This document shows, piece by piece, positions 1-9,723 of a stretch of 64,000 nucleotides of DNA (positions within the stretch are counted from its first letter, which is position 1; every line of letters begins with the position of its first letter). The notes beneath the pieces are model-generated. The model was not told the DNA's origin and made no database searches. It saw only the letters and a program-made list of their open reading frames with translations. The position numbers were made by a program, and so were the translations under genes. Source of the stretch: Spirometra erinaceieuropaei (taxonomy: Eukaryota > Platyhelminthes > Cestoda > Diphyllobothriidea > Diphyllobothriidae); the NCBI GenBank assembly GCA_902702965.1, contig CACRXP010000001.1:5368881-5432880 (forward strand). Reading direction: 5' to 3'.

Positions 1-161
1 GAGACCTAAAAATCCTTCAAGCCCTCATCCGGCACAATGCAGATGTGAACGCCAGAAATTTCAACGGTGAAACGGCCCTCCACTGCGCAGTGCGAAAGGA
101 CGGAGAGGCTACCATGCGTCTCCTCTTGGATGCCGGTGTGGATGTTAATGCTCGAGATACG
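1..161 (+). CDS. Ankyrin-repeat protein, internal exon (5' end outside window)
   Basis: The reading frame starts at base 3 (GAC) and runs open to a GTAGGT donor at 162, leaving phase 0. It encodes about 53 residues containing ankyrin-repeat signatures: an ADVNARN turn, GETALHCAV at the start of a repeat, and a second turn GVDVNARD. Ankyrin repeats are protein-binding scaffolds, so no catalytic role is implied. The next exons (1010-1207, 3101-3298, 7795-7926) are all entered in phase 0 and continue the repeat register. The gene begins upstream of the window. I cannot name the ortholog. Confidence 0.8.
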
Positions 162-1009
162 GTAGGTCATCTGGTTTGGAAGACAGTCAGCATCCAACAA
201 GTCTCCCTGAGCATGCAGTGCTTCCTGTATAGTCGACGTTAATGAGAGGAGTGGGATGTAAGAATTACATTTGTTTCTTGCCATTCTGATGGGAAGTTCA
301 ATCAATACAATATCACTGATCAAAAGAGAAAACCGGAACATCCATATACCCAGTCAACGAATCTCGGAGGCCCAAGGGACTACTGCAAATTTACATGGAG
401 ATTGAGCCCGCGGCCGTTGCGTGAGGTGTCTAAGTTAATCCTCCTTGCGCCAACTCCATAAGGATTGGGCAGAGGTCGAAGCTGCGGGCAGTTCCGATGA
501 CGCGAGAAACAACTGCTTGGCAGTATATAATCTGTAGTGGAAAAACCTTTTGAAGATCTCTACCTTCAGCCAACCATACCACAAATAAGACGACTTCAGG
601 GTCAGGATTTTCCTTAGAGATATTTTTGCCGCAACATGTGGGACTATCTAACAAATTAGCTAACTTTAAACACGCCCTCTATCCTCAAGAGACTTGCAAA
701 TCTTATTATTCTACCAGGATTGCCTAATTCCTTTTAGTTGGCAAGGTTTAAGCGGGGTTACTTAGGCACGACGTAAATTCAAACCTACACGTGCAAGTGG
801 ATCCATATTAGCAGCAATCTGGAGCCAGAGGTGAAAAAAGGGAGTCCCAGTCGTTGGACTTATACCCAACAGAAAGAATCGGAATATGACGTATCCCTGA
901 AAATCCGTCTACTCCGTGTAGTTGAACAGAACTCGGATTCGCTCCCGTGTTAGTACAGATCCACAGCAGGTGCCGAGTGACCTCGTTTGTTTCTTTTTTT
1001 TTACTGTAG
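162..1009 (+). other. Ankyrin gene intron, nothing else recognised
   Basis: An 848-bp GT-AG intron between phase-0 exons. No repeat or RNA was recognised in it. Confidence 0.7.
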
Positions 1010-1207
1010 GACGGTGCCACGGCACTTCATCTGGCTGTCTCGTTGGGGAGCTTGTACGCAGTTAAGCTGCTTCTTCTACGAAAGGCGGATCCCGACAAGC
1101 GCGAGAAGAATGGCAGAACACCTCTTCGTCGAGCCTGTGAACAGGGCCAGTCGATCGTCCTTCAAAGCCTAATTGAGGCCGGAGCTGAAGTGGATGAAAC
1201 CGACTGG
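1010..1207 (+). CDS. Ankyrin-repeat protein, internal exon
   Basis: A polypyrimidine tract and TAG end at 1009, and a GTAGGT donor follows TGG at 1207. The exon is exactly 198 nt (66 codons, phase 0 at both ends), which is two 33-residue ankyrin repeats. The first repeat opens DGATALHLAV and the second NGRTPLRRAC. Each ends in a helix-turn such as LIEAGAEVDETD. The exon length and phase match the exon at 3101-3298, consistent with growth of the gene by exon duplication (inference). Confidence 0.85.
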
Positions 1208-1559
1208 GTAGGTGACGACGGAAAGTTTGGGGACTACAATGCTAAAAAGAAGGACCAACGAACTGAAAGGAAAGTGCGCCCACTGAACCTCGATCAACCT
1301 TCTAACTTACAGAACTAGACAACTCACTGGATAGGTTTACTGCTGGGTGCAGAGGACTCCTTTTCAGGCATTCAGAACACTGATTACTGAACTCAAAAAA
1401 TCGGTTTGTATGGCGAGAATACTCAGGTGACTCGTGCTTGCTTTCTAAGTCTGGAGCTATGGCCAGTCTGAGGGATTCCTCCGCTCTGTTTTTTAGCACG
1501 GCCGATTGATAATACGTCATGCTTTTGTAGTATACATGGCATGATTACGTTCCGGGCAA

Positions 1560-1741
1560 GATCTTATTTCGTAGCCGTACCTGTTAGGGGCTAGGGTTAG
1601 GGGTTATGGGTCAGCGTTAGGAGTGGGGGTTGGGGGTTAGGGATTAAGGGTTGGGGTTATGGGTTAAGTTTAGGGGTTGGGGTTAGGGTTAGGGGTTAGG
1701 CTTGGGTTTATCTACTGCAGATACGGCTACGAAATAAGATC
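1560..1741. repeat. Degenerate telomere-like array inside a 20-bp inverted repeat
   Basis: Between about 1586 and 1710 the + strand is a drifting run of TTAGGG-like units (GGTTAGGG, GGGTTGGGGTTA and similar). It is bracketed by a perfect 20-bp inverted repeat: 1560-1579 reads into the array and 1722-1741 is its reverse complement. The array could therefore be the loop of a foldback element. It sits in the intron between ankyrin exons 1010-1207 and 3101-3298. Confidence 0.8.
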
Positions 1742-2499
1742 CGACCACGCTCCGTAACTCGATCAGGTCCTAGAAACAATCGTACAGGCAAACTGCTTCT
1801 GTTATTTATTTTACTTAGGAATCCTAGCCGTTGACGCTACAGTTTGGCCCCGTTCATCCACGTCCAGTACAGATAACGTGAGCACGCTCTCTGCGTAGAT
1901 CAAGATGTAGCACCAATCGTGGGAGAAAATCACTTCCCGTCATTTGTTTTCGGGGGATGGGATAAACTAGTTCGTCGTCCAAAACGCGCGGTCGACGGCC
2001 GGGACATCAGGAGGTGACCCATTACCTTGCAGAGCAATATGGGAAGCCATTTGTTCGTTCGATTGTTCCTACATCTTTTCCTGCGCAAGGAACCTGCCCA
2101 CGTCATCTTTACTGCAAAAATTGCAGTATTATTAATCGGTCGGGTTAAGATTGAGGGATTGATTATTCCTCGGACGGGTCATGGGCTCCTACAGTTTAAT
2201 TTAGCCCAGCTCTTATGACAGGGGGCATGTGCTAGCAGCGAAAGCACGGATGATGCTGGCATGTTCATTGCTATTGGCAAACTACCGCCAAATCTCCAGA
2301 AACGCATCGTGGAAGGTGAGGGCTCCAATGCGGCCGATCTGTGCATCTGCTGATGGTAAAAAAACTGCTTGACCAAGTTTTTATTCAGTTGTTACTTGGG
2401 CATCAAGTTCCAGAAGCAGTGAAAATCGGACTGGGACCATTACTTGTACTGGTGTTATTCGTATAAAATCGCTACCGGATATATGCCTGTTAGCGGCTC

Positions 2500-2690
2500 A
2501 TGACAGTTTGGCCGTCGCTATCGACCATGTTCACCGTGCGCTCCACAGCAGGGTGAGAACAGGGACGGTGACTTGCGCGTGAACTAGTTTATAGCGATAG
2601 TAGACTTGCGCGGCATCCACCGCACCCTTCCCTCCTCCCCAACCTGGACTCGGTGTCAAAACATGGTCAGGAAGACTGGAGATGCGAGAG
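2500..2690 (+). repeat. Dispersed repeat family R, copy 1
   Basis: Shares successive blocks with copies near 50,576 (+), 54,584 (+) and 60,428-60,722 (-). The blocks include a GGCCGTCG/GACCGTCG start, a middle block around GTAGACTTGCGC, a C-rich run (CCCTCCTCC) and a CTCGGTGTCAAAA block. No coding capacity is recognised. The class is unknown; it may be part of a LINE untranslated region. Confidence 0.6.
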
Positions 2691-3100
2691 GACGTAAGTG
2701 GCCGGCGCAGTCGGAGCCGCCCTTAGGCCTGCCGCTATACCGTGATGAATCCTCAGTATTACTAATATAATAAATGGTATCCCAAGCTTGTGAGCTAGGC
2801 ACAGAACTGTTGCCGGTGGAGACTGCGATATCGGGCTGCTCTCGTCAGCCCAGGCAAGGTAAGCACAGGGTTCAAATCTCAGATGGCTCTGTTGCCACGC
2901 CGACGTTCTGTCGTCTATCCACAGATCCATCGCCCGACGGTTGTGTTAGAGAATATTAATAGTCACGTGGCAGTGCCGTTTGTTGATTACTGCCGATGGA
3001 AATACTTTCGGAATAACTCGCCCATCCTCCTCAGATCAGAGTACGTTTGTCTAAAAGGTATTTTCAAACTAAAGTTTTCCGTTTACATAACTTTTTTCAG

Positions 3101-3298
3101 CACGACAGGACGCTGCTTCATGTGACCGCAGCGGATGGAAATGCAGATATTTCCAAACAGCTCATTGAATTTGGCTGTCCAGTGGACGCTCAGGACGACC
3201 AGCTACTTACTCCCCTCCATATGGCCTGTCTGAAGGGCCATATAAAAACGGCTGAGTTACTGATTGAATCCGGTGCATCACTGCATTTGAGAGACGTG
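3101..3298 (+). CDS. Ankyrin-repeat protein, internal exon
   Basis: The acceptor is a T-rich tract ending in CAG at 3100 and the donor is GTAAGT at 3299. The exon is 198 nt in phase 0 at both ends and encodes two ankyrin repeats (DRTLLHVTAADGN and LTPLHMACLKGH, the second ending ESGASLHLRD). The frame has no stops, and the flanking DNA is AT-rich and non-coding. It is followed by a 4.5-kb intron full of repeats and then by the terminal exon at 7795. Confidence 0.87.
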
Positions 3299-3629
3299 GT
3301 AAGTGTCCTTTAACTTGGAACCCTGTACATGGCGTTGTGACTAATGCATCTCTACCGTAGACACCACATTCTTTTCTTCTTTAAGAAGACTGATCGTTTG
3401 CCTCTTTATGGGTGACAGCGGTGTTTGTTCGGCTGTCATCAAGTTATTGGACTACAGTTTTGGTGAATAAGTTTATTTTGTTGGAGCACATCTCCAAAAA
3501 TAACGCCGCAAAGGAGAGGCTAGTTTATTGTCAGAGGAAGCATACGGATCTCAGTTTGTGCGTGCGTTACACTATGCAGTGGCGAAAAAACGATTTTGTG
3601 GATGATTCAGCTATCTCTCGAAAGTTATA

Positions 3630-4621
3630 CAGTAGGTGGGCTAACTCATGAAATGTCAACCAAAATTCCGAAGTGCGTCTTCGTTCCGAAAAGACTAATT
3701 CAGTACGGTTGTAAAACTGATCGTCTAACAGCGTAATACCATAATAATTCAGTAACCGCAGGATGTCCGCTTTAGGATGAATTTCTTTTTGGCTGCATGC
3801 AAAAACTATATTCTGCCAAAAATTGACTACTTACGTAGCATGCATTTTCCCATTGCTTTTCAATGCCCTTAAAAATTCAATTATATTTCATGGGAAACAT
3901 GCGTAAAAATATGCATTCTTTTGCTCATTCTGTAGAAAATTACGTCTTTTTCCAATTTAATACTCAAAGGATGGGCATAATTCGGTTTTCAAAAACCTTT
4001 CCGATTCCCGAATAATTCTGAACCCTGACCTGCCTTTACGCTTGCGTTCACGGTTTCCAAACTACAAGTCATTATATTTTCCGATTACGGTAAACCATAC
4101 ATGTATCTACGTAATTAGGAGGAGACTATATGGTGTTCACAAAATTAAACAGTAGATTTGAGCCATATTGTTAACTTTATAAGCCACATTGGTAAATGCA
4201 GAGACGTGACGTTTGATGAATAGCCATTTTACGTTATTAAAACATCTCACTATTAGAAACTTTTTAAAAACCGAATTGTACCCTTTCTTTGGGTATAAAA
4301 TCTGAAGAAGACGTAATTTCCTACCGAATGGACGAAAGAATGAATATTTTATATATGTTTTTCATTAAATATAATCGAATATTTAAGGGCATCGAAGATC
4401 AATGAGAAAATGCAAGCTATTTCAATAATCATTTTTACAGAGTGTAGTTTTTGGTTGCGACCGGAAAGAAGTTTGTTCGAAGCCGGCATCCTGAAGTAAC
4501 TGAATTATTATGGAATCATGTTGCACGATGATTGGTTTTACAACCCTACTTAATTCATCTTTTCGAAAGAAAGCGCAATTCGGAATTTCGATTGACATTT
4601 CATGAGTTAGCCCACCTACTG
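3630..4621. mobile_element. Foldback DNA transposon (long TIR, TA target site), copy 1
   Basis: About 992 bp. The left end begins CAGTAGGTGGGCTAA and the right end is its inverted copy (TTAGCCCACCTACTG). The dinucleotide TA flanks both ends (3628-3629, 4622-4623). The inverted similarity extends several hundred bases inward around a short unique core, and there is no transposase ORF. TA target sites suggest mobilisation by a Tc1/mariner-type enzyme (inference). Relatives are at 33,878, 46,889, 57,964 and, degraded, 31,666. Confidence 0.85.
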
Positions 4622-5532
4622 TAGGCCTTCACGCCGCGTCAGCTCCCGCGACCAGTCCCAGCGTTAGCCTGTTGACCGGTTCATGGGAGAGGCAGAGAAA
4701 AGTAAGGCTGACACTGGCGAATTCATCCTCACAACACATTGCCGCATTCCTCACTACAATAAAATCGAGACGTACTGATAGTCTTGGCTTGAAGGGATAT
4801 CAACTGTTGGGATAACTCGGTCGACCAAACGGCCCTACCGAGTTTTCCCTAACGACCGTCCGCCACTTTTTATTACTCCTTATTAATTTCTGCTGACGAC
4901 GTAGGTTCCTGAACTTCCTTTTCGGTTGAAGTGGCTCGCCATGGCAGGTTTCTGGCAGTCGCGTGTCGGTCATGGGCTGGGGAGAGAGAAAGAGGGGAAG
5001 TTATTACCTGACCATGCTCAACCTGCCCTGACAACACGCCGCTCTGAAACCATGTCCGTTCATACTGACTGCACACTGCGCAGTCTCTCATGAAGAGATC
5101 GAGCGGCAACCCAAAACGTTAAGCGTATAATGTTCTTGTCTCAGCAAAGGAGTCCTCTTCCTCTTATTGTAGCACAGTGACTGTCCACCTGCGCAATAAA
5201 CGGACCGGATTTCCTACAATGCCGTGAAAAGTGATGGTCAGCATCGTCAGTGATTGCGTGTCTTTGTCTTTGTCTGGAACCGACAATGGACTGCACCGCA
5301 GATGCGCTGAACCGAAACGGAAGAGTTTGAACTGCCTCACGACGCGAGTTTATTGAGCCGCACCGAATCCAGGCGAGCTTGTAGTTACTGTCATACATGT
5401 GTGTTTGGGCACGCCTTAGATGTTGGCTGACTCAGGGGGGATCCATCCTTACGACACATTGGCGCATTCCTCACTATAATAAGGCTGAGACGCTTAAACC
5501 TTGAAGAAGGAGACACGATCGCTTGGACAAGA

Positions 5533-5589
5533 GCTTTATTAGTCTGACGTTTCGAATTCCTGCTCGAACCCATCATCATATACAAAAGC
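5533..5589 (-). ncRNA. Hammerhead ribozyme, degenerate copy in PLE tail
   Basis: On the - strand this 57-nt segment aligns base for base with the candidate at 6032-6088. It has the same outer helix I, helix II and GAAACGUC segment. The conserved C3 of the CUGAUGA core is an A here and a helix I pair is lost, so the copy is probably inactive. Confidence 0.6.
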
Positions 5590-5629
5590 AGATACGGGTG
5601 GTTCATGCATAAGGGGTTCATTCGACGAG

Positions 5630-5938
5630 ATCCGGCCACACATTCTCGCAAGAGGTGACAACCGCGTGGGCCGGGAGCTGCTTGAGTCGTGGTTTACTGG
5701 CCCCCAGTCCATTAACAAGCGCAATGATCTTTCCATTCCATACTCGGTGCTGAGACTTCGCCTAGGTGGAGTAATTGGCCACGCGGGGAGCGCACATGTG
5801 AACACTTCTCCCAACACCAGGGTCAGCGCGTCAGATGGTCGAGCAATCATCACACGAACATCCAACACACCTGCTGAAATTGCAGCAATTAACGACGCGA
5901 ATGTCGGCCGTCACACCACAGGAAACGATCCCGAATGA
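5630..5938 (+). pseudogene. PLE protein C-terminal fragment
   Basis: An open frame with GRELLESWFTGPQSINK, close to the segment after the GIY-YIG domain in the other PLE copy of this window (GRELLEAWVS, near 58,610). The RT and GIY-YIG domains are missing. The frame ends with TGA at 5936-5938, just before the ribozyme-bearing tail. It is a truncated, non-autonomous remnant. Confidence 0.6.
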
Positions 5939-6031
5939 AGGGGGGAGCCGTGAATGTTCATAGGTATGCGGTAGCATGGCTATTGCATCCTATAAACACT
6001 GCAGCCCCTTATGCATGAGCCACCCGTATCT

Positions 6032-6088
6032 GCTTTTGTCTCTGATGGTGGGTTCGAGCAGGAATCCGAAACGTCAGGCTAATAAAGC
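6032..6088 (+). ncRNA. Hammerhead ribozyme candidate (type I, minimal helix III) in PLE 3' tail
   Basis: Helix I: GCUUU (6032-6036) pairs with AAAGC (6084-6088) and GUCU (6038-6041) with AGGC (6076-6079), separated by an asymmetric internal loop. The core CUGAUGG is at 6042-6048 (consensus CUGANGA, one change at the last base). Helix II GGGUUC/GAAUCC closes a six-base loop. GAAA is at 6068-6071, followed by CGUC. ACGU is self-complementary, as in hammerheads whose helix III forms in a dimer. Predicted cleavage is after C6075. One extra U precedes helix II. Hammerheads are known in PLE retroelements; activity of this copy is inferred only. Confidence 0.72.
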
Positions 6089-6189
6089 TTTTTTCCCAGC
6101 GATCGTGTCTCCTTCTTCAAGACTGCTGCCTGGGACTCGTCTCTGCGCTTCTATTGACGCTTAAATCTATTGCGACGCACTAATAGCTT

Positions 6190-7794
6190 TGGCTTGGAAG
6201 GCTAAAAACGAGTTGGCTAACTCAGTCCTTCCCAGAACTCAAAGGCAGACTCCCCAGTCTCTTCGTTATGTGGCCCTCATTGTACTCTGAAATATGTGAG
6301 ATCCAGACCACCCCCGCAGAAGCTGGTACATGCCGAAAGGCCAGACCGTGCTTGACATGCGTAGACTCGCTGTCCAATCTCATCAGTCACTACATTCTAG
6401 CCCGCCTCCGGTCGTCTGGGCATTGGCTTGTTGCCGGAGCAAGAAGAGTGAAGGGGGAGAGAGTTCGTTTGGTGTTGTGCAAGTCACCATCCTGCGTCCA
6501 ATTAACGGGGCATCTGGTGGACTTAGCCGTCTGCTTTGCCCAATTCATCTACAAACGTCTCAAAATCAAGTGTGATATTCATGTTTCAAATGGTCTTAAA
6601 GCATCAAAGCGAAAATAATTTCTCACAACAGGGTCTTTTCTGAACACTTAGACATGTAATTACGTAAATGACAGGTATTGCAGATTTTCGGAGAATTATA
6701 AAATCGAAAAATCAACGCAGATATTTTGGACGCACACTTGCTGTAGACTAACATAAGTCGATCAACAGAAGTCCTAAATAAGCAAAGATAATACAGTCAT
6801 GGATGTCCATCCTATCTGAAACTGTCATATTACTCCTCGATTATCACAAGTCGTAACAACACAATTATAAACATCCACAAAATCAAAATTCAGATTTGCG
6901 TAATAATGATAGGTCCAGGATCAGTGGGGTGGTGACAGTAGACCCATTATTAACTTGACACTTACGCTCGCGTCGGCTAACTGCAGAAGATTGCCGAAAT
7001 AGTTGACTTTGGAGATTTCAGACTCGCCTGCGTTTACGATTTCAGGCTCACAATAAGTGGCAGCGTTGTCTCCTAAGGGTTTCTGTACGCACGGTAGAAC
7101 AATGATGAAAATGCCTCGGCAAGATTGGCGTTAGGCGTGCACACTAATTTTTTTTGTCTGCGAAACCTTAGCCTGTCCTCTGTCGCTACATAAATTTTGC
7201 AAATTAAGCCCTTAAGTTATCGGCTGACTTGACCGTCAGTGTATTGACTTGGAAAGGCCGGGAAAATCGTCATTGCTTTAATATGGAATAGGCCTTCCTG
7301 ATTCCCAAAAAGACGATTACGAAAGGTAATACATCCGAAAATTCTTTAAAACGATGAAAGACACACTGCACAGCCTCGGGAAATGCCCTTCTAGACATGA
7401 CATTAAGGACCACTCCGAAAATCTGTCTATGTCCCCGATTGGTAGTTCCGTTTCTATGGGATCAAATAGTTCCAAACTATATTGATTTCTGGAGTTCGAT
7501 AAATTGAGATACAACAGAACAGTTTCAGCTTATGACACGATCGCTTTAAGCGAGATTTCCAAAGCGAAGTGCACCTCACCACCTCTGTCAGCTCGAACAA
7601 TATTTGGATCGAATTTAAAGGACTCTGATCGTCTTTCCTGGAGGTAAGCTTCTTGGGTTTTGCAGCCCATCGTAGTTACGATCGTGGCTCGAACCATGAG
7701 CGGCCAGAAAATCTTGTACAGATTGTTGCTTTAAAGGCATTTCGCACTATCTTTGTCACATATAAAATGGTTTGGCGCATCGTTTTTCTTACAG
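6190..7794 (+). other. Remainder of the last ankyrin intron
   Basis: AT-rich intron sequence with only short ORFs. I recognised no repeat family, RNA or exon until the acceptor at 7794. Confidence 0.5.
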
Positions 7795-7926
7795 CGTGGC
7801 CGCACGATCGAAGACTGCGCGGAGGAGTCGGGAAACATCCCCCTTTTATTGTTTATCCAATCAATGCTTGAGGTCCAGAGCGAGGAGAGTACCAACTCGG
7901 ATGATTCTTCTTCTTCTTCTGGATAG
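7795..7926 (+). CDS. Ankyrin-repeat protein, terminal exon with acidic/Ser tail
   Basis: The acceptor is a T-rich tract with ACAG at 7791-7794. The frame enters in phase 0, as required by the donor at 3298/3299. It completes an ankyrin repeat (GRTIEDCAEESGN, then a hydrophobic helix) and ends with EESTNSDDSSSSSG and a TAG at 7924-7926. A poly(A) signal lies 180 bp downstream. The compatible phase, the repeat continuation across the junction and the plausible 3' UTR all support this as the last exon. The gene has 228 residues inside the window. Cellular role and partner are unknown. Confidence 0.72.
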   Translation, partial: RGRTIEDCAEESGNIPLLLFIQSMLEVQSEESTNSDDSSSSSG

Positions 7927-8106
7927 GACAAATCCGCCGATCTCGCAGATCCAAGATGCAGATGCTATCCGGCAAACAAATTAGACGTCAAAGTTAATTA
8001 CAGCTGGAGTGTCCTTGCAAGAACGACCTTTTGTACAAGTGTGTTTTTTGAGAGCTATTTTTGGCGGATATTTGTACAGTTGTCCAAACTATCAACGATT
8101 TTTGTC

Positions 8107-8112
8107 AATAAA
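8107..8112 (+). terminator. Poly(A) signal of the ankyrin gene
   Basis: A canonical AATAAA lies about 180 bp after the TAG of the terminal ankyrin exon and is followed by a T/GT-rich stretch. This gives a short 3' UTR of roughly 200 bp. Confidence 0.55.
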
Positions 8113-8129
8113 ACTTTGTTTTAACTGGG

Positions 8130-9430
8130 ATACTATACTATGTTTGACATGCGAAGGGTAGGAAAATTAACGCATTCTGAGGCAAAATCAATAAAGCCCC
8201 TGTTCTCCCTAACGACTGGTGTGCTTGCGGGGAGCAGTGTAGCCCCATACGGAGTTAAAGGCACGCACAGCCGACCAGGATGGCAACCCTAGTAACACAT
8301 GTCTCCGTCCTAAGGACAGCTTCGATCTGGAGCGAACGGGGTCTTTGACAGTCCGAGCGGTAGTTCGTCGTTTGTTTTTAGAATGGCAAGTTAATAAAAC
8401 GGCGAGTCTTGTGGCGGAGAAAACATGGGCGCAATTACTGAGCAAGGCCACGTGTAGAAACAATCGTATAAGTAAACTACTTGCCGTTATTTATTTTCGG
8501 AGAACGTCTGTGGACTGACCTACCTGTTGGAGTCTGGGGCTCTGATTTCCTCTACCCTCCTTAAGTATGTTGCCACTTGAATAGAATTTCTCGGGTTAAC
8601 TGTTTTCAACGAAAAGTTCAACAATTGCACGTGCGTATATGCGCATTTCTGTTGTCAAAACAATAGTACCACTAAACCACTACAACATGCCCCGCTGAGC
8701 CCCCAGTAGGTCAAACAGTAAAGTTTTCTCTGGAAAAGTGACTTTGCAGATATGACATCATTTTCTGAAGCTTTCTTGAGGGCCAAGGAAACTTAAGTAG
8801 AAGTCATACTCGTCTTTCTACCCACTTAGTTTTCGTCGCCAAAAAGTAGATGGTTGTCAAAAGCGTGGTTTTTATGATGTTGGATGCTGTGATTATTACC
8901 AACTTCTTGATTTGCTACATGCGCAGAATAGTTATTGGATTAAGGCGCGGCCATATCAATCACCAAACTAAACAAAAGCCCAACAGCAAGGCCTTTACAG
9001 ATTACATCTCCCCGTATTATTCTCCGACAAGAATCCAGTGAGCTAAACTACTTGTATGAATGTATAAATATAATACCTAAATAAACAGTGCGCCCTTGCT
9101 AATTATACAATCCGTCTGTGTTCGGGTTATTCGCGTGAATTGTGCATAGAACGATATCTTGTTACGTCTGTGAACGACCATAGCAGCGGCTGCGGCCGTT
9201 TTCATTTCAGACCAGTTCAGATTTATTAAGGAAAAGGTTGGCGAGCGCCCTTGAACTCCCTTTTGGTTACAATAACGTCATAAAAAGCAGTGTGTAAGGC
9301 AAGTGTCAAAGAAAATTAGGTAAGTGATTGCATACAACAAGCATTGGTTACTGGTATGAATTTGCCTGTGAATGCCTTCCATGTCAAGATTGTGCAAAAA
9401 CCAGTACGCGGATTGAATGAACCAAATAAT
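8130..9430. other. Intergenic, nothing recognised
   Basis: This follows the ankyrin poly(A) signal. It has short non-homologous ORFs only. Confidence 0.45.
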
Positions 9431-9432
9431 AT

Positions 9433-9723
9433 CTAAGCAAACGTATATGTTTCGGTCAGGATATAACGATATGTGATAAGATAATGCCACTCAAATATAG
9501 GGAATGGCATGCTTCGTAAAGTAAAACTTTGGGTCAGGTGGTGTAGGGGGAAAACTTGTTGGATTCTGATGCCGCGGAGGTACACATCCATGTACTGGTC
9601 AAGCTTCCTCTTAAATGTGTCCACGGATGAGGAAATGACAATGTCCACAGGCAGGGTATTCCATGCCTTTATCCCTCTGTGGCTGAAGAAGGACCTCCTT
9701 GCGTCCATTCTCGCTCCTGCCAC
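9433..9723 (-). mobile_element. CR1-like LINE, C-terminal fragment
   Basis: The 96-residue - strand frame contains RRSFFSHRGIKAWNTLP followed by VDTFKRKLDQYM. This matches the C-terminal signature of CR1-group reverse transcriptase ORFs (FF..R....WN.LP..V....S...FK..L). Only this end is present, so it is a 5'-truncated insertion. Confidence 0.7.

Larger units (their letters stand above)
4625..6180. mobile_element. Penelope-like element (PLE) remnants, tails in opposite orientations
   Basis: A + strand fragment of a PLE protein C-terminus (5630-5938) is followed by its 3' tail with a hammerhead motif (5990-6130). Just upstream, the same tail lies on the - strand (about 5400-5630). The motif GCATTCCTCACTA recurs at 4744 and 5464, and a close variant lies near 40,402, suggesting further partial copies. 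Inverted partial copies are typical of PLE insertions. No reverse transcriptase domain is present here. Confidence 0.65.

Noticed and set aside
5539..5868. 109-codon - strand frame
   Set aside because: It is the antisense shadow of the PLE C-terminal frame on the + strand and of the ribozyme-bearing tail.
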